Shown: positions 1 through 6,185, numbered from the stretch's first letter. The stretch: DNA of 10,376 nucleotides from JBBTCJ01 sp038043285 (GCA_038043285.1 JBBTCJ010000005.1:1-10376); one strand, 5' to 3'. Notes: generated from the letters alone by a model not told the origin. Translations and numbers: made by a program.

Positions 1-616
1 ACCGGTTGATCGTGGGCTGAAGGGCGAGGTAGCATCCTCCGTGTCCGTACATTTGAACGAAGTGAGCCAGACCGCTCCTGGGAAAACCGATCCCGCAGTA
101 GAACAGGGCGCCATCTACGAAGAAGCAGTAATGCAGGCCGTCTTCAGTTTCGAATCGGTAGGTATGAAACTCATTGAGTTCCAGGCCGGTGAGGACGTCA
201 CCCCCTTCAAAGGAAACCGCCGTGTCACCAAAGATATCAAGCGAGTCTTGAATCTCCCGGTACCCAACGACGAACGACGCATAGCAGCCGCCTCCTCCAA
301 TCCACGGCACATTCGACGCAAACCCCCACTCCACCCAGAAGGGTGCTGGCGGAGGTTCTACGCCCACCGCGGCGATCTCCAGATCATAGTTGACATCGTC
401 AAAGCCACCGAGCCACCGAAGCACGAAGTGCCCGTTTTCGACGGACTCCGTGCAAGGGCCATGACAGGAGTTGAACACTCGCCAACCCGCACCCACATAG
501 GGCAGGACGTCGGCCGAGTACTCATAAAGGACTTCGTCGCCCAGCGCAGTTCGTCCGTGAAAAGCCGCGTTTGCCGTACAAGCGAGGACGACGAGCAGAT
601 GACGGAACGTGATCAC
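1..616 (-). CDS. Secreted protein of unknown function, N-terminal part (runs off window)
   Basis: An open frame of 205 codons reads leftward from a GTG and is still open at the window edge. The GTG is preferred because GGGAG lies 7 nt upstream; an in-frame ATG at 649 is the alternative but overlaps a TATAAT element. The N-terminus has basic residues (TFRH) and then a hydrophobic stretch (LLVVLACTANAAF), so it looks like a Sec signal peptide cleaved near residues 17-25. The mature part is rich in Trp, Tyr, Phe and Gly with several Cys (51, 55, 111, 164, 174). Around residues 148-172 a stretch 'LNEFHTYRFET' followed by 'FFVDGALF' resembles the beta-strand pattern of concanavalin A/LamG-like domains of planctomycete exported proteins; this is inference. 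Codon use and composition look like real protein, whereas the opposite-strand frame gives an implausible, Arg/Pro/His-rich product. The C-terminus and any anchor lie outside the window. Function unknown. Confidence 0.75.
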   Translation of the reverse strand, partial: MITFRHLLVVLACTANAAFHGRTALGDEVLYEYSADVLPYVGAGWRVFNSCHGPCTESVENGHFVLRWLGGFDDVNYDLEIAAVGVEPPPAPFWVEWGFASNVPWIGGGGCYASFVVGYREIQDSLDIFGDTAVSFEGGDVLTGLELNEFHTYRFETEDGLHYCFFVDGALFYCGIGFPRSGLAHFVQMYGHGGCYLALQPTINR

Positions 617-623
617 AAGGCGA

Positions 624-628
624 CTCCC
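624..628 (-). promoter_or_regulatory. Ribosome binding site deciding the GTG start
   Basis: GGGAG on the minus strand lies 7 nt before the GTG at 616. The in-frame upstream ATG at 649 has no comparable motif, which favours the GTG as the start. Confidence 0.5.
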
Positions 629-647
629 GTTCAACCTCAACCAACCC

Positions 648-653
648 ATTATA
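648..653 (-). promoter_or_regulatory. Candidate -10 element of the leftward secreted-protein gene
   Basis: A perfect TATAAT on the minus strand is placed so that transcription would begin near 641, giving a leader of about 25 nt before the GTG at 616. The -35 region at a 17-nt spacing (GAAATC) is weak, so the promoter may need an activator or be a chance match. Confidence 0.4.
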
Positions 654-705
654 ACCGCAACGCCGGTTCCGATTTCAGCGTGCGTAACTTTCGTCCTCAG
701 CGTGA

Positions 706-825
706 CTTGCGCACCTGACGAGTGTCCTACTGTCCGCGATTCCGAAGGATATCGGTGGAGTCAATCGCAAGATTCAGTTCACCGTCGACCTCGGAGCCTA
801 CGAGGGGCCGCTGAACTCGGAATAG
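706..825 (+). pseudogene. Remnant of the C-terminus of a choice-of-anchor-Q / beta-helix type exported protein
   Basis: The frame following the stop at 703-705 reads 39 codons to a TAG at 823-825. It contains 'DIGGVNRKIQFTVDLGAYEG', which matches the closing signature of choice-of-anchor-Q/right-handed beta-helix exported proteins (roughly D-x-D/G-G-x-x-R-x-x-x-x-x-V-D-x-G-A-Y-E). In that family this sequence sits near the C-terminus of proteins several hundred residues long. Here there is no start codon with a ribosome binding site, a stop lies just upstream, and the space to the left belongs to the promoter and start of a divergent gene. I therefore read it as the surviving tail of a deleted gene. 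The match is short and made by eye. Confidence 0.45.
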
Positions 826-986
826 TCGCGCCGCAGAACGAAACACTCAACCTCTACGACGTACGAGAGCTCGTTTCCTTAGACGGCCCCACGCCCCCCA
901 TCGGTTCTCGGACTGCCTCGCCGACGTCGCGCTTCGTGGATTTTTGCTGCGAACACCCGAGCGGTCGCGCCTACGGCGTTCCCGTT

Positions 987-1014
987 TTGACGCTCCTTCA
1001 AGCTCGACTATCAT
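987..1014 (+). promoter_or_regulatory. Probable sigma70-type promoter of the glutaryl-CoA dehydrogenase gene
   Basis: TTGACG at 987-992 and TATCAT at 1009-1014 are separated by 16 nt. Each differs from the sigma70 consensus at one position. Transcription would begin near 1021, leaving a leader of about 35 nt with a good ribosome binding site. Confidence 0.6.
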
Positions 1015-1044
1015 CCGCCTTTGAGCCGCGAGAGCGAAAACATC

Positions 1045-1049
1045 GGAGG
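1045..1049 (+). promoter_or_regulatory. Ribosome binding site deciding the GTG start of the dehydrogenase
   Basis: GGAGG lies 6 nt before the GTG at 1056. It fixes the start there rather than at the far-upstream ATG at 609, and gives a protein of normal family length. Confidence 0.75.
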
Positions 1050-1055
1050 CAAGAC

Positions 1056-2219
1056 GTGCCCGACAGCAAGACGCCCGACTTCTACAACGTCGACTCGCTT
1101 CTTTCCGACGACGAACGCCAGGTTCGCGACACGGTGGCCAAGTTCGTCGACGAACGCGTTCTGCCGATCATCGCCGACTGCTTTGAGCACGAACGGTTTC
1201 CGACAGAACTCATCCCGGAAATGGCCGAGCTTGGCCTGTTCGGACCGACCTTCACCGACTACGGCTGTGCGGGCCTCAACAACGTATGTTACGGCCTCAT
1301 TATGCAGGAACTGGAACGCGGCGACAGCGGCGTCCGCAGCTTCGCCTCCGTCCAAAGCGGCCTGTGCATGTTCCCGATTCACGCCTATGGTTCGACCGAA
1401 CAGAAGCAACGGTGGCTTCCGCAGATGGCCAAAGCCAAGGCCATCGGTTGCTTCGGACTGACCGAACCCGACGGCGGGAGCGATCCCGGCACGATGAAGA
1501 CCTCCGCCGTTCAACGTGGCGGCGATTGGGTTCTCAACGGGTCCAAGATGTGGATCACCAGCGGAACCATCGCCGACGTAGCCATCGTCTGGACCATGAC
1601 CGACGGCGGCGTCCGTGGCTTTCTCGTCGAAAAGGGGACGCCCGGCTACACCAGCCGCGACATTCCGCACAAGTTTTCGCTGCGGGCTTCCACGACCAGC
1701 GAACTTTTCTTCGACGGTTGCCGCATCCCCGACTCCGACCGCCTCCCGAAGGCCGAGGGACTTGGCGCCCCGTTGAGTTGCCTTACGCAAGCCCGTTACG
1801 GAATCGCCTGGGGCGGGATCGGCGCGGCGATGGCCTGCTACCGCGAGGCACTCGAGTTCTGCCGTCAACGCATCCTCTTCGACGAGGCGCTGATTCATAA
1901 GCAGCACATGCAGGTACGCCTGGCGGACATCCTGCGGCGGATCACCACGGCTCAGCTCCTCGCCCTGCAACTGGGGCGACTCAAGGACGCCGGAACGATG
2001 CATCATACTCACGTGTCGCTCGCCAAGTGGAACAACATCCGCATGGCCCTCGACGTCGCCCGTGAAACCCGCGACATCCTCGGCGCCGGCGGCATCAGCG
2101 TCGAGTGCTGTCCGATTCGTCACTCGATGAACATGGAGAGCGTCATCACCTACGAGGGAACCGAGACGATTCATCAACTCGTCGTGGGACGCGAAATCAC
2201 CGGCGTAGCGGCGTTCTAG
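1056..2219 (+). CDS. gcdH: Glutaryl-CoA dehydrogenase (acyl-CoA dehydrogenase family)
   Basis: The predicted 387-residue cytoplasmic flavoprotein would oxidise and decarboxylate glutaryl-CoA to crotonyl-CoA, in lysine/tryptophan or aromatic-acid breakdown. The length is that of the family. Residues typical of glutaryl-CoA dehydrogenase rather than other acyl-CoA dehydrogenases are present: 'YGCAGLNNVCYGL' (69-81), 'ELERGDSGVRSFASVQS' (85-101) with the glutaryl-carboxylate-binding Arg94 and Ser98, 'GCFGLTEPDGGSDP' (131-144), the FAD-contacting 'MWITSG' (165-170), 'KFSLRAS' (206-212), 'ARYGIAWG' (246-253), and the catalytic base Glu367 in 'TYEGTETIH'. One oddity is the 'QFG' segment usual for the family, which reads 'LFD' (274-276). 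The start is GTG, chosen for its ribosome binding site. The gene stands alone with its own promoter; no electron-transfer flavoprotein or beta-oxidation partner is in the window. Whether it is the decarboxylating form cannot be settled by eye. Confidence 0.9.
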   Translation: MPDSKTPDFYNVDSLLSDDERQVRDTVAKFVDERVLPIIADCFEHERFPTELIPEMAELGLFGPTFTDYGCAGLNNVCYGLIMQELERGDSGVRSFASVQSGLCMFPIHAYGSTEQKQRWLPQMAKAKAIGCFGLTEPDGGSDPGTMKTSAVQRGGDWVLNGSKMWITSGTIADVAIVWTMTDGGVRGFLVEKGTPGYTSRDIPHKFSLRASTTSELFFDGCRIPDSDRLPKAEGLGAPLSCLTQARYGIAWGGIGAAMACYREALEFCRQRILFDEALIHKQHMQVRLADILRRITTAQLLALQLGRLKDAGTMHHTHVSLAKWNNIRMALDVARETRDILGAGGISVECCPIRHSMNMESVITYEGTETIHQLVVGREITGVAAF

Positions 2220-2254
2220 GGGTTTTCCATGGTCGATTGTTGATTAAGCCTCGT

Positions 2255-2276
2255 GCCACTGCTCTTGAGCAGTGGC
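2255..2276. repeat. Perfect hairpin, REP-like intergenic palindrome
   Basis: GCCACTGCTC, two bases (TT), then GAGCAGTGGC form a perfect 10-bp inverted repeat, which can fold as a 9-bp stem with a CTTG loop. It lies 36 nt after the dehydrogenase stop, between convergent genes. There is no T-run on either side in either direction, so it is not a classical intrinsic terminator, though it could protect the 3' ends of transcripts. It resembles the short palindromes scattered between planctomycete genes, from general recollection. Confidence 0.6.
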
Positions 2277-2317
2277 CTTCGCGTCCGGGTGCCGCGCGGA
2301 AGCGAGTTGATGTGGTC

Positions 2318-2436
2318 TGATCAGAGCCGCGACCGTGAGGGAGCGGACCTTCCGACACCCCTTGCCGTTGATCAGAACCGCGACAGCATGGAGCGGTGTT
2401 TTTTCTTGATCCGTACCGCGACCGTGAGGGAGCGGA
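2318..2436. repeat. Three copies of a ~30-nt intergenic repeat
   Basis: Copies lie at 2318-2347, 2369-2397 and 2407-2436, all in the same orientation. Each begins TGATC and continues with a CCGCGAC core and a GGAGCGG end. Copies 1 and 3 share the identical 21-nt core of 2328-2348 and 2417-2437. Copy 2 is diverged in the middle and one base shorter. Copies start 51 and then 38 nt apart, so this is a degenerate cluster, not a strict tandem array. It fills the space between the ends of two convergent genes and stops 3 nt before the Nudix gene's stop codon. Confidence 0.75.
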
Positions 2437-2439
2437 CGG

Positions 2440-3102
2440 CTACCGCGGTAAGGTGACTCGCTCCCCCGACGCGCCTCGCCGCGCCATCTCCGGAAGGTGA
2501 TCGACGCAGAGTTGCGACCAGGTCTCCATCGAATCGCGCAATCGATGCAACTCCTCGACGCCAAGGAAATCAAGCTGGGTGATCATCTGCTCCCGTTTGT
2601 TGACGGAAGGAGTCGCAAGTTCCCAGTAGTGGACGATGCCCAGGTGCACTCGGCCCACCTCCGTGGAATCGTCATTGAGCAAGGCGACAATGGTGTCCGT
2701 GTAGCCACTCGCCACAGACACCTCTTCGTTGACCTCACGTTCCACTCCGGTGAGATACGCCTCGCGTGAGTAGCCGGCGAGTTGGGAAAACAGCGGCAGG
2801 TCATCGGCAGGATTGATGTGCCCGCCGATACCTATGGACCGATTGCCGACCAGCCTCTTTTCTCCACCCTGTTTTCCTCGAACGTAACTCAGATACTTGC
2901 CTTGCGAAGCCATCATAACGTAGGGGATCAATTGTTTGTGCGTGGCATCGACTTCCGCCTCCGCCCTGGGCATGAAGCGCGCGACGCCCGGCGCGAAGAT
3001 CCGCGAAAGAAAACGCTCGGTGTCAAACGTGACGCCCTGGAACATGCCCGACTGCTCCAGAACCGTCCGCTCGATCGCCAGAACTTGCTCTTCGGGCGTC
3101 AT
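2440..3102 (-). CDS. Nudix-like predicted phosphoesterase (MutT family, COG4112 type)
   Basis: The protein has 220 residues and no signal peptide, so it is probably cytoplasmic. Segments that match the predicted MutT-type phosphoesterase family are 'FMPRAEAEVD' (43-52), 'KQLIPYVMM' (56-64), 'YVRGKQGGEKRL' (73-84), 'SIGIGGHIN' (89-97), 'EREVNEEV' (121-128), 'LLNDDSTEVGRVHLGIVH' (141-158). The Nudix box is partly conserved: Glu114-x7-REVNEE (122-127) gives the metal-binding glutamates, but the first Gly and the Gly after EE are missing. The substrate is unknown; nucleoside or sugar-nucleotide diphosphates are guesses from the superfamily. The start is supported by GGAGG (3108-3112) 5 nt upstream. 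It lies 63 nt after the rpiB stop on the same strand and is probably the last gene of that transcription unit. The 3' end abuts a repeat cluster. Confidence 0.8.
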   Translation of the reverse strand: MTPEEQVLAIERTVLEQSGMFQGVTFDTERFLSRIFAPGVARFMPRAEAEVDATHKQLIPYVMMASQGKYLSYVRGKQGGEKRLVGNRSIGIGGHINPADDLPLFSQLAGYSREAYLTGVEREVNEEVSVASGYTDTIVALLNDDSTEVGRVHLGIVHYWELATPSVNKREQMITQLDFLGVEELHRLRDSMETWSQLCVDHLPEMARRGASGERVTLPR

Positions 3103-3165
3103 CCCGTCCTCCTCGATCGCGTCAACGAATACCGGCCCGGTTCGCGCCTCATTCCCAACGCGAGC

Positions 3166-3618
3166 CTACGAGCAGTGCCCGTTCGACTCGTAATCGGCGA
3201 TCTTCCTTAGCCGCCGATCGTGCCGCCCGCCCTCGTAGTCGGTACGAATCCACACATCCACGACGCGGCGCATCAGTTCGTCGCCGATGAGATCAGCCGG
3301 CAGGCAAAGCACGTTGGCGTTGTTGTGGCGGCGCGACATTTCGGCCGTGAGTTCATCGTGACAAAGCGCCGCCCGAACGCCGCGCACCTTGTTGGCCATG
3401 ATGGACATGCCGATGCCGGTTCCGCAAAGGAAGATGCCCCGCTCCGAGTTTCCCGCTGCGACCGCTTTCGCCCCAGACAGGGCATGGTCGGGGTAGTCGC
3501 AACTGGCCGGACTTTCGCAGCCGAAATCCACCACCGAGTGCCCGGCCGTCTGCAGGAAAATCTTGATTTGTTCCTTTGCCCGATATCCCCGATGGTCGCT
3601 AGCGATCGCCACCTTCAT
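3166..3618 (-). CDS. rpiB: Ribose-5-phosphate isomerase B
   Basis: The 150-residue protein is full length for the RpiB/LacAB family and interconverts ribose 5-phosphate and ribulose 5-phosphate in the non-oxidative pentose phosphate pathway. Visible signatures are 'ASDHRGYRAKE' with Asp8-His9, the catalytic Cys65 in 'GIFLCGTGIGMSIMANK' (61-77), 'RAALCHDE' (82-89), His98 in 'RRHNNANVL', and 'GGRHDRR' (130-136) with the phosphate-binding Arg/His. The ATG overlaps the stop of the upstream Sua5-phosphatase fusion in an ATGA arrangement, so the two are almost certainly translated together; GGAGG (3626-3630) lies 7 nt before the start. The position next to a YwlE-type phosphatase repeats the ywlE-ywlF order of Bacillus. 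Allose-6-phosphate isomerase activity, as in some relatives, cannot be excluded. Confidence 0.93.
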   Translation of the reverse strand: MKVAIASDHRGYRAKEQIKIFLQTAGHSVVDFGCESPASCDYPDHALSGAKAVAAGNSERGIFLCGTGIGMSIMANKVRGVRAALCHDELTAEMSRRHNNANVLCLPADLIGDELMRRVVDVWIRTDYEGGRHDRRLRKIADYESNGHCS

Positions 3619-4736
3619 AGGACGACCTCCCTGAGTCTTTCCCGCAATCCGCGTTCAAGAACCGCCGCGCAACGCTCATAGTCCTCTTCCGATCCACCGA
3701 AAGGATCGGTCACGTCGTCATCGTTCAGAAGCATCGCCACGCGGTCGGAGTTCGCGGGCGCCAGCCTTTCCACGGTCTTTAGATGGGCCTGCGTCATCAC
3801 GAAAACGTAATCGGCCTGCCCAAGCAAGTCCGCCGAAAGCGTGGCCGCCGAATGGTCGGACAGATCGACGCCGCGTCGCGCCATCACCGCCTTCGCGTTC
3901 GTCGCCGCTCCACCGAGTCCCCCCGACGTTCCCGCCGACTCCACCAGGATCCCGCGATCCGTCAGGTCGCCGGCGCGGCATCCCAGCCGCTCGGCGATCA
4001 ACTTTCGCGCCAACCCCGCCGCCATCGGACTGCGACAGGTGTTCCCCGTGCAAACGAACAAGATACGGAGGATCGCCATCCGCTGCACCACGCCGGCATC
4101 CAGCACCCCCTCGCGGATCATGGAGTATCCCGCGGCCCTGACCCGCACGATCGTCGAACCCTTTGCAAAGCGAGTGGTCCCGCCGTCTAACAACAGGTCG
4201 ATCCGACCTTGCAGCCCTCCCAGCACCTCCTGGGCATCACGCGGCGGCGGCTCACCGGCTGCGTTCGCGCTACTGGCGACCACCGGGGCGTCAACCTCAC
4301 CCAGCAGCGCCAACGCCGTGGCCTCGTCCGGACACCGCAGACCTACCGTCTGCTCATAATAGATCGCACCGGCCGTTGCCGGGTTCCTCCCCTCCAGCAC
4401 CGGCGGCGTCACCGACGATGGAACGTCGAGAATCAAAGTGACGGGTCCAGGCCAACCCTTGCGCGCGAACCGCTCGGCCAGGCCCGGCGGATCGGGAACG
4501 TACAGACGCATGGCTCCGGGTGACCCGATATGGACCGTCAACGCCTTCTCGGCCGCGCGGCCTTTAACGTCTCGCAAACGCGCCACCGCCGCGGGCAAGT
4601 CGGCACGAACGCCGATTCCATACACCGTCTCGGTTGGGAAGGCCACCAGCCCGCCGTTGCGCAACACGTCCGCGGCGCGACGAATTGCCTGTCGATCGCG
4701 CCGCGTCGCGTCGACCCGAATCACCTCCGTGGCCAT
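3615..4736 (-). CDS. Fusion of threonylcarbamoyl-AMP synthase (Sua5/YrdC) with YwlE-type low-molecular-weight phosphatase
   Basis: One uninterrupted 373-residue protein carries two enzymes. Residues 1 to about 212 are a YrdC/Sua5 domain, which makes threonylcarbamoyl-AMP from threonine, bicarbonate and ATP for the t6A37 modification of ANN-decoding tRNAs: 'FPTETVYGIG' (33-42), 'KGRAAEKALTVHI' (58-70), 'GWPGPVTLIL' (94-103), 'SSANAAGEPP' (155-164), 'KGSTIVRV' (192-199). Residues 220-373 are a low-molecular-weight phosphatase: P-loop 'CTGNTCRSPMA' with nucleophile Cys229 and Arg235, 'SAGTSG', 'DYVFVMT', and the general acid Asp344 in 'DPFGGS'. Thr233 in the loop and DPFGGS match Bacillus YwlE, the protein-arginine phosphatase, rather than tyrosine phosphatases, which usually have Ile there. 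The start at 4736 is chosen for its ribosome binding site and Sua5 length; an open frame extends 29 codons further without signal. It overlaps rpiB by 4 nt. No C-terminal Sua5 domain is present. The specificity of the phosphatase half is inference. Confidence 0.88.
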   Translation of the reverse strand: MATEVIRVDATRRDRQAIRRAADVLRNGGLVAFPTETVYGIGVRADLPAAVARLRDVKGRAAEKALTVHIGSPGAMRLYVPDPPGLAERFARKGWPGPVTLILDVPSSVTPPVLEGRNPATAGAIYYEQTVGLRCPDEATALALLGEVDAPVVASSANAAGEPPPRDAQEVLGGLQGRIDLLLDGGTTRFAKGSTIVRVRAAGYSMIREGVLDAGVVQRMAILRILFVCTGNTCRSPMAAGLARKLIAERLGCRAGDLTDRGILVESAGTSGGLGGAATNAKAVMARRGVDLSDHSAATLSADLLGQADYVFVMTQAHLKTVERLAPANSDRVAMLLNDDDVTDPFGGSEEDYERCAAVLERGLRERLREVVL

Positions 4737-4745
4737 GCGAGCATT

Positions 4746-4750
4746 CCTCC
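4746..4750 (-). promoter_or_regulatory. Ribosome binding site deciding the start of the Sua5-phosphatase fusion
   Basis: GGAGG on the minus strand is 9 nt before the ATG at 4736. It rules out the more upstream ATG at 4823, which would add 29 residues without family similarity. Confidence 0.6.
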
Positions 4751-4895
4751 ACACGAGCCTACGGGTTCCGACCATCGGCGTCAACGTGATGACTTGAGCC
4801 AGCGGCTTTCTCCACCTCCTCAACCGCGATCCGCGGGCTGCCCGCCCGCGAGGGCATCCTCAATCGCCGTCTTGCGCAGCATCCCCATCGTCCGG

Positions 4896-6185
4896 CTACC
4901 CGGAGGAACGAGACGCCGCCGGAGCACCAGACCGCCGAAACCATGCACTCCCTTGCAGTCCCAGCAACACCGCGACGATCGGCTCTCCCGGCGCGCGGTA
5001 CCGAACTTGCACGTGGGTCAAACAATACATGAGCGAGAACAGGACAATCATTCCCCAAAGCCATTTCCGGGAACCGTCCGTCGCGCCGCCCATCGCGCAA
5101 AGCACCATCAGCGCTGCGGTCTCCACCAGCAGGAACGCCATCACTCCCCTTCGCCAACCCGCCGCCGGGATGCCGCTTTCCCCAGGACGGGAGTGAGAGA
5201 ACGCCGTGCCCGCCCAGTAGTCCACGGCGCGCACGGCGATCAGCCTCGCCAGGCGCATCGGGTCCGCCTTGATCGCTTCCACCGCCTTCTCACCGCACTC
5301 GCCGACGAACTGACCCTCGCCGACCTTGGCCAGGTGACGCTGAACGTCGGCGTTGAGCAGCGGAAATTGATTCGTGTACACCGCCCCGCCCTCGCCTTCC
5401 GCCTCGGGGCAAACGCCCAGCCAGACCTCCAACATGAAGCCGCCGCGGACATAGATCCACTTGTCAAAGTGATGGTGATTCCGCAGAGTCCAAGGGAGAA
5501 TAGCGATCATCCAGCCCAGCACGCTCGCCGCCACCAGAATAACCGCCGCCCGCGTCGACGACCCTCCGTCGCGGACGATCGGCCAAAGCACCAGCAGCGG
5601 GTATGCGATCGTGAGGGCCGGATTCAGCAACGCCAGCAGTCCCAGCCACAATCCAAACCCTAGGAATGCCGCTGCCCTCCTTCGCCGCGCTCCAAGCACG
5701 ACCGCCAGCCATAGCGTGATCGACACGCCGAGAATCAACAGACTGGTGTCCCAGATGAGTTCCGCGAATCCGATCAGCGTGGGGTTGATCGCCGCGATGA
5801 TCGCCGCGATCCAGCCCGCCACCCCACCGCCCAACGACCGCGCGGACAAGAACACGAACACCACGGCCAGCGCCGACGCAGCACAGTTTGTCAGGTGCAG
5901 CACCGCATTGGCGGAAGACGTGTCGACGCCCAGGAGTGCGTACACGCACGCACAGAACGCCGCGTACCCCGGTGGAAGCAATGCCGAAGGCCGGAGGTCC
6001 ACGGTTTCCAGCAGCAGCGGGCTGACCAACGTCCCGTGGCTCAGCAGCCCCTGCCCGGCGTAAATGTATTCACGATAGTGCTCCGATGTCCGGCCAAAGG
6101 TTCCACGAGCGACCAGTACCCCCAGGCGCAGCCCAAACGCCGCAAGGAAAAGCACGATGAGCCAACCTCGATGCGAACGCTGCAT
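4896..6185 (-). CDS. Integral-membrane GT39/ArnT-like glycosyltransferase
   Basis: The 429-residue protein has about 9-11 hydrophobic segments, roughly at 8-27, 72-87, 92-116, 121-138, 145-165, 172-187, 189-203, 212-230, 345-366, 374-390 and 400-413. The layout resembles membrane GT-C glycosyltransferases of the GT39/PMT/ArnT superfamily, which move a sugar from a lipid-linked donor outside the cytoplasmic membrane. Supporting motifs are an acidic first outer loop (Glu35, Glu39 in 'SEHYREYIYAGQGLLSHG'), 'PWTLRN' (231-236) at the end of a membrane segment, and 'RYRAPGEP' (395-402) near the C-terminus, as in the 'RYRLP.EP' of this group. The first-loop catalytic residue is usually Asp and appears here as Glu. 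The ATG has no good ribosome binding site (AAGGA is too far upstream), so the start is less certain. The gene lies 87 nt after the small membrane protein and 159 nt before the Sua5 fusion. Acceptor and donor are unknown. Confidence 0.7.
   Translation of the reverse strand: MQRSHRGWLIVLFLAAFGLRLGVLVARGTFGRTSEHYREYIYAGQGLLSHGTLVSPLLLETVDLRPSALLPPGYAAFCACVYALLGVDTSSANAVLHLTNCAASALAVVFVFLSARSLGGGVAGWIAAIIAAINPTLIGFAELIWDTSLLILGVSITLWLAVVLGARRRRAAAFLGFGLWLGLLALLNPALTIAYPLLVLWPIVRDGGSSTRAAVILVAASVLGWMIAILPWTLRNHHHFDKWIYVRGGFMLEVWLGVCPEAEGEGGAVYTNQFPLLNADVQRHLAKVGEGQFVGECGEKAVEAIKADPMRLARLIAVRAVDYWAGTAFSHSRPGESGIPAAGWRRGVMAFLLVETAALMVLCAMGGATDGSRKWLWGMIVLFSLMYCLTHVQVRYRAPGEPIVAVLLGLQGSAWFRRSGAPAASRSSG

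Larger units (their letters stand above)
617..1055. other. Divergent intergenic region
   Basis: This 439-bp stretch separates the leftward secreted-protein gene from the rightward glutaryl-CoA dehydrogenase gene. It carries the leftward -10 element (648-653), a short decayed coding remnant (706-825) and the rightward promoter and ribosome binding site (987-1049). I see nothing recognisable in 826-986. An open frame does extend upstream of the dehydrogenase through this region, but its translation has no family character and no ribosome binding site. Confidence 0.6.

Noticed and set aside
41..718. Plus-strand frame of 225 codons at the left edge
   Set aside because: The opposite strand encodes a signal-peptide protein with a ribosome binding site; the plus-strand product is basic and Pro/His/Arg-rich with no recognisable feature.
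609..1055. Upstream extension of the dehydrogenase frame to an ATG at 609
   Set aside because: The added 149 residues show no similarity to the family, cross the promoter, and lack a ribosome binding site; GGAGG before the GTG at 1056 gives the normal length.
1011..2177. Long minus-strand open frame (388 codons) opposite the glutaryl-CoA dehydrogenase gene
   Set aside because: Its translation has no family character and it lies entirely antisense to a gene with full family motifs; it is a by-product of high GC codon use.
4074..4080. Possibility that the Sua5 and phosphatase parts are separate genes joined by a sequencing error
   Set aside because: The frame is continuous through the junction with sensible residues on both sides and no ribosome binding site before Met220; kept as a fusion but worth checking against reads.
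4756..4784. Promoter-like TTGACG - 17 nt - TAGGCT (minus strand) before the Sua5 fusion
   Set aside because: The -10 is weak, and a start 7 nt downstream would fall on the ribosome binding site, so it would give an unusable leader.
4827..4889. Short minus-strand frame (22 codons) between the glycosyltransferase and the Sua5 fusion
   Set aside because: No ribosome binding site or recognisable product, and too short to support without conservation data.
4530..5663. Plus-strand frame of 377 codons opposite the glycosyltransferase and Sua5 genes
   Set aside because: Arg/His/Gln/Pro-rich shadow translation spanning two real genes on the other strand.
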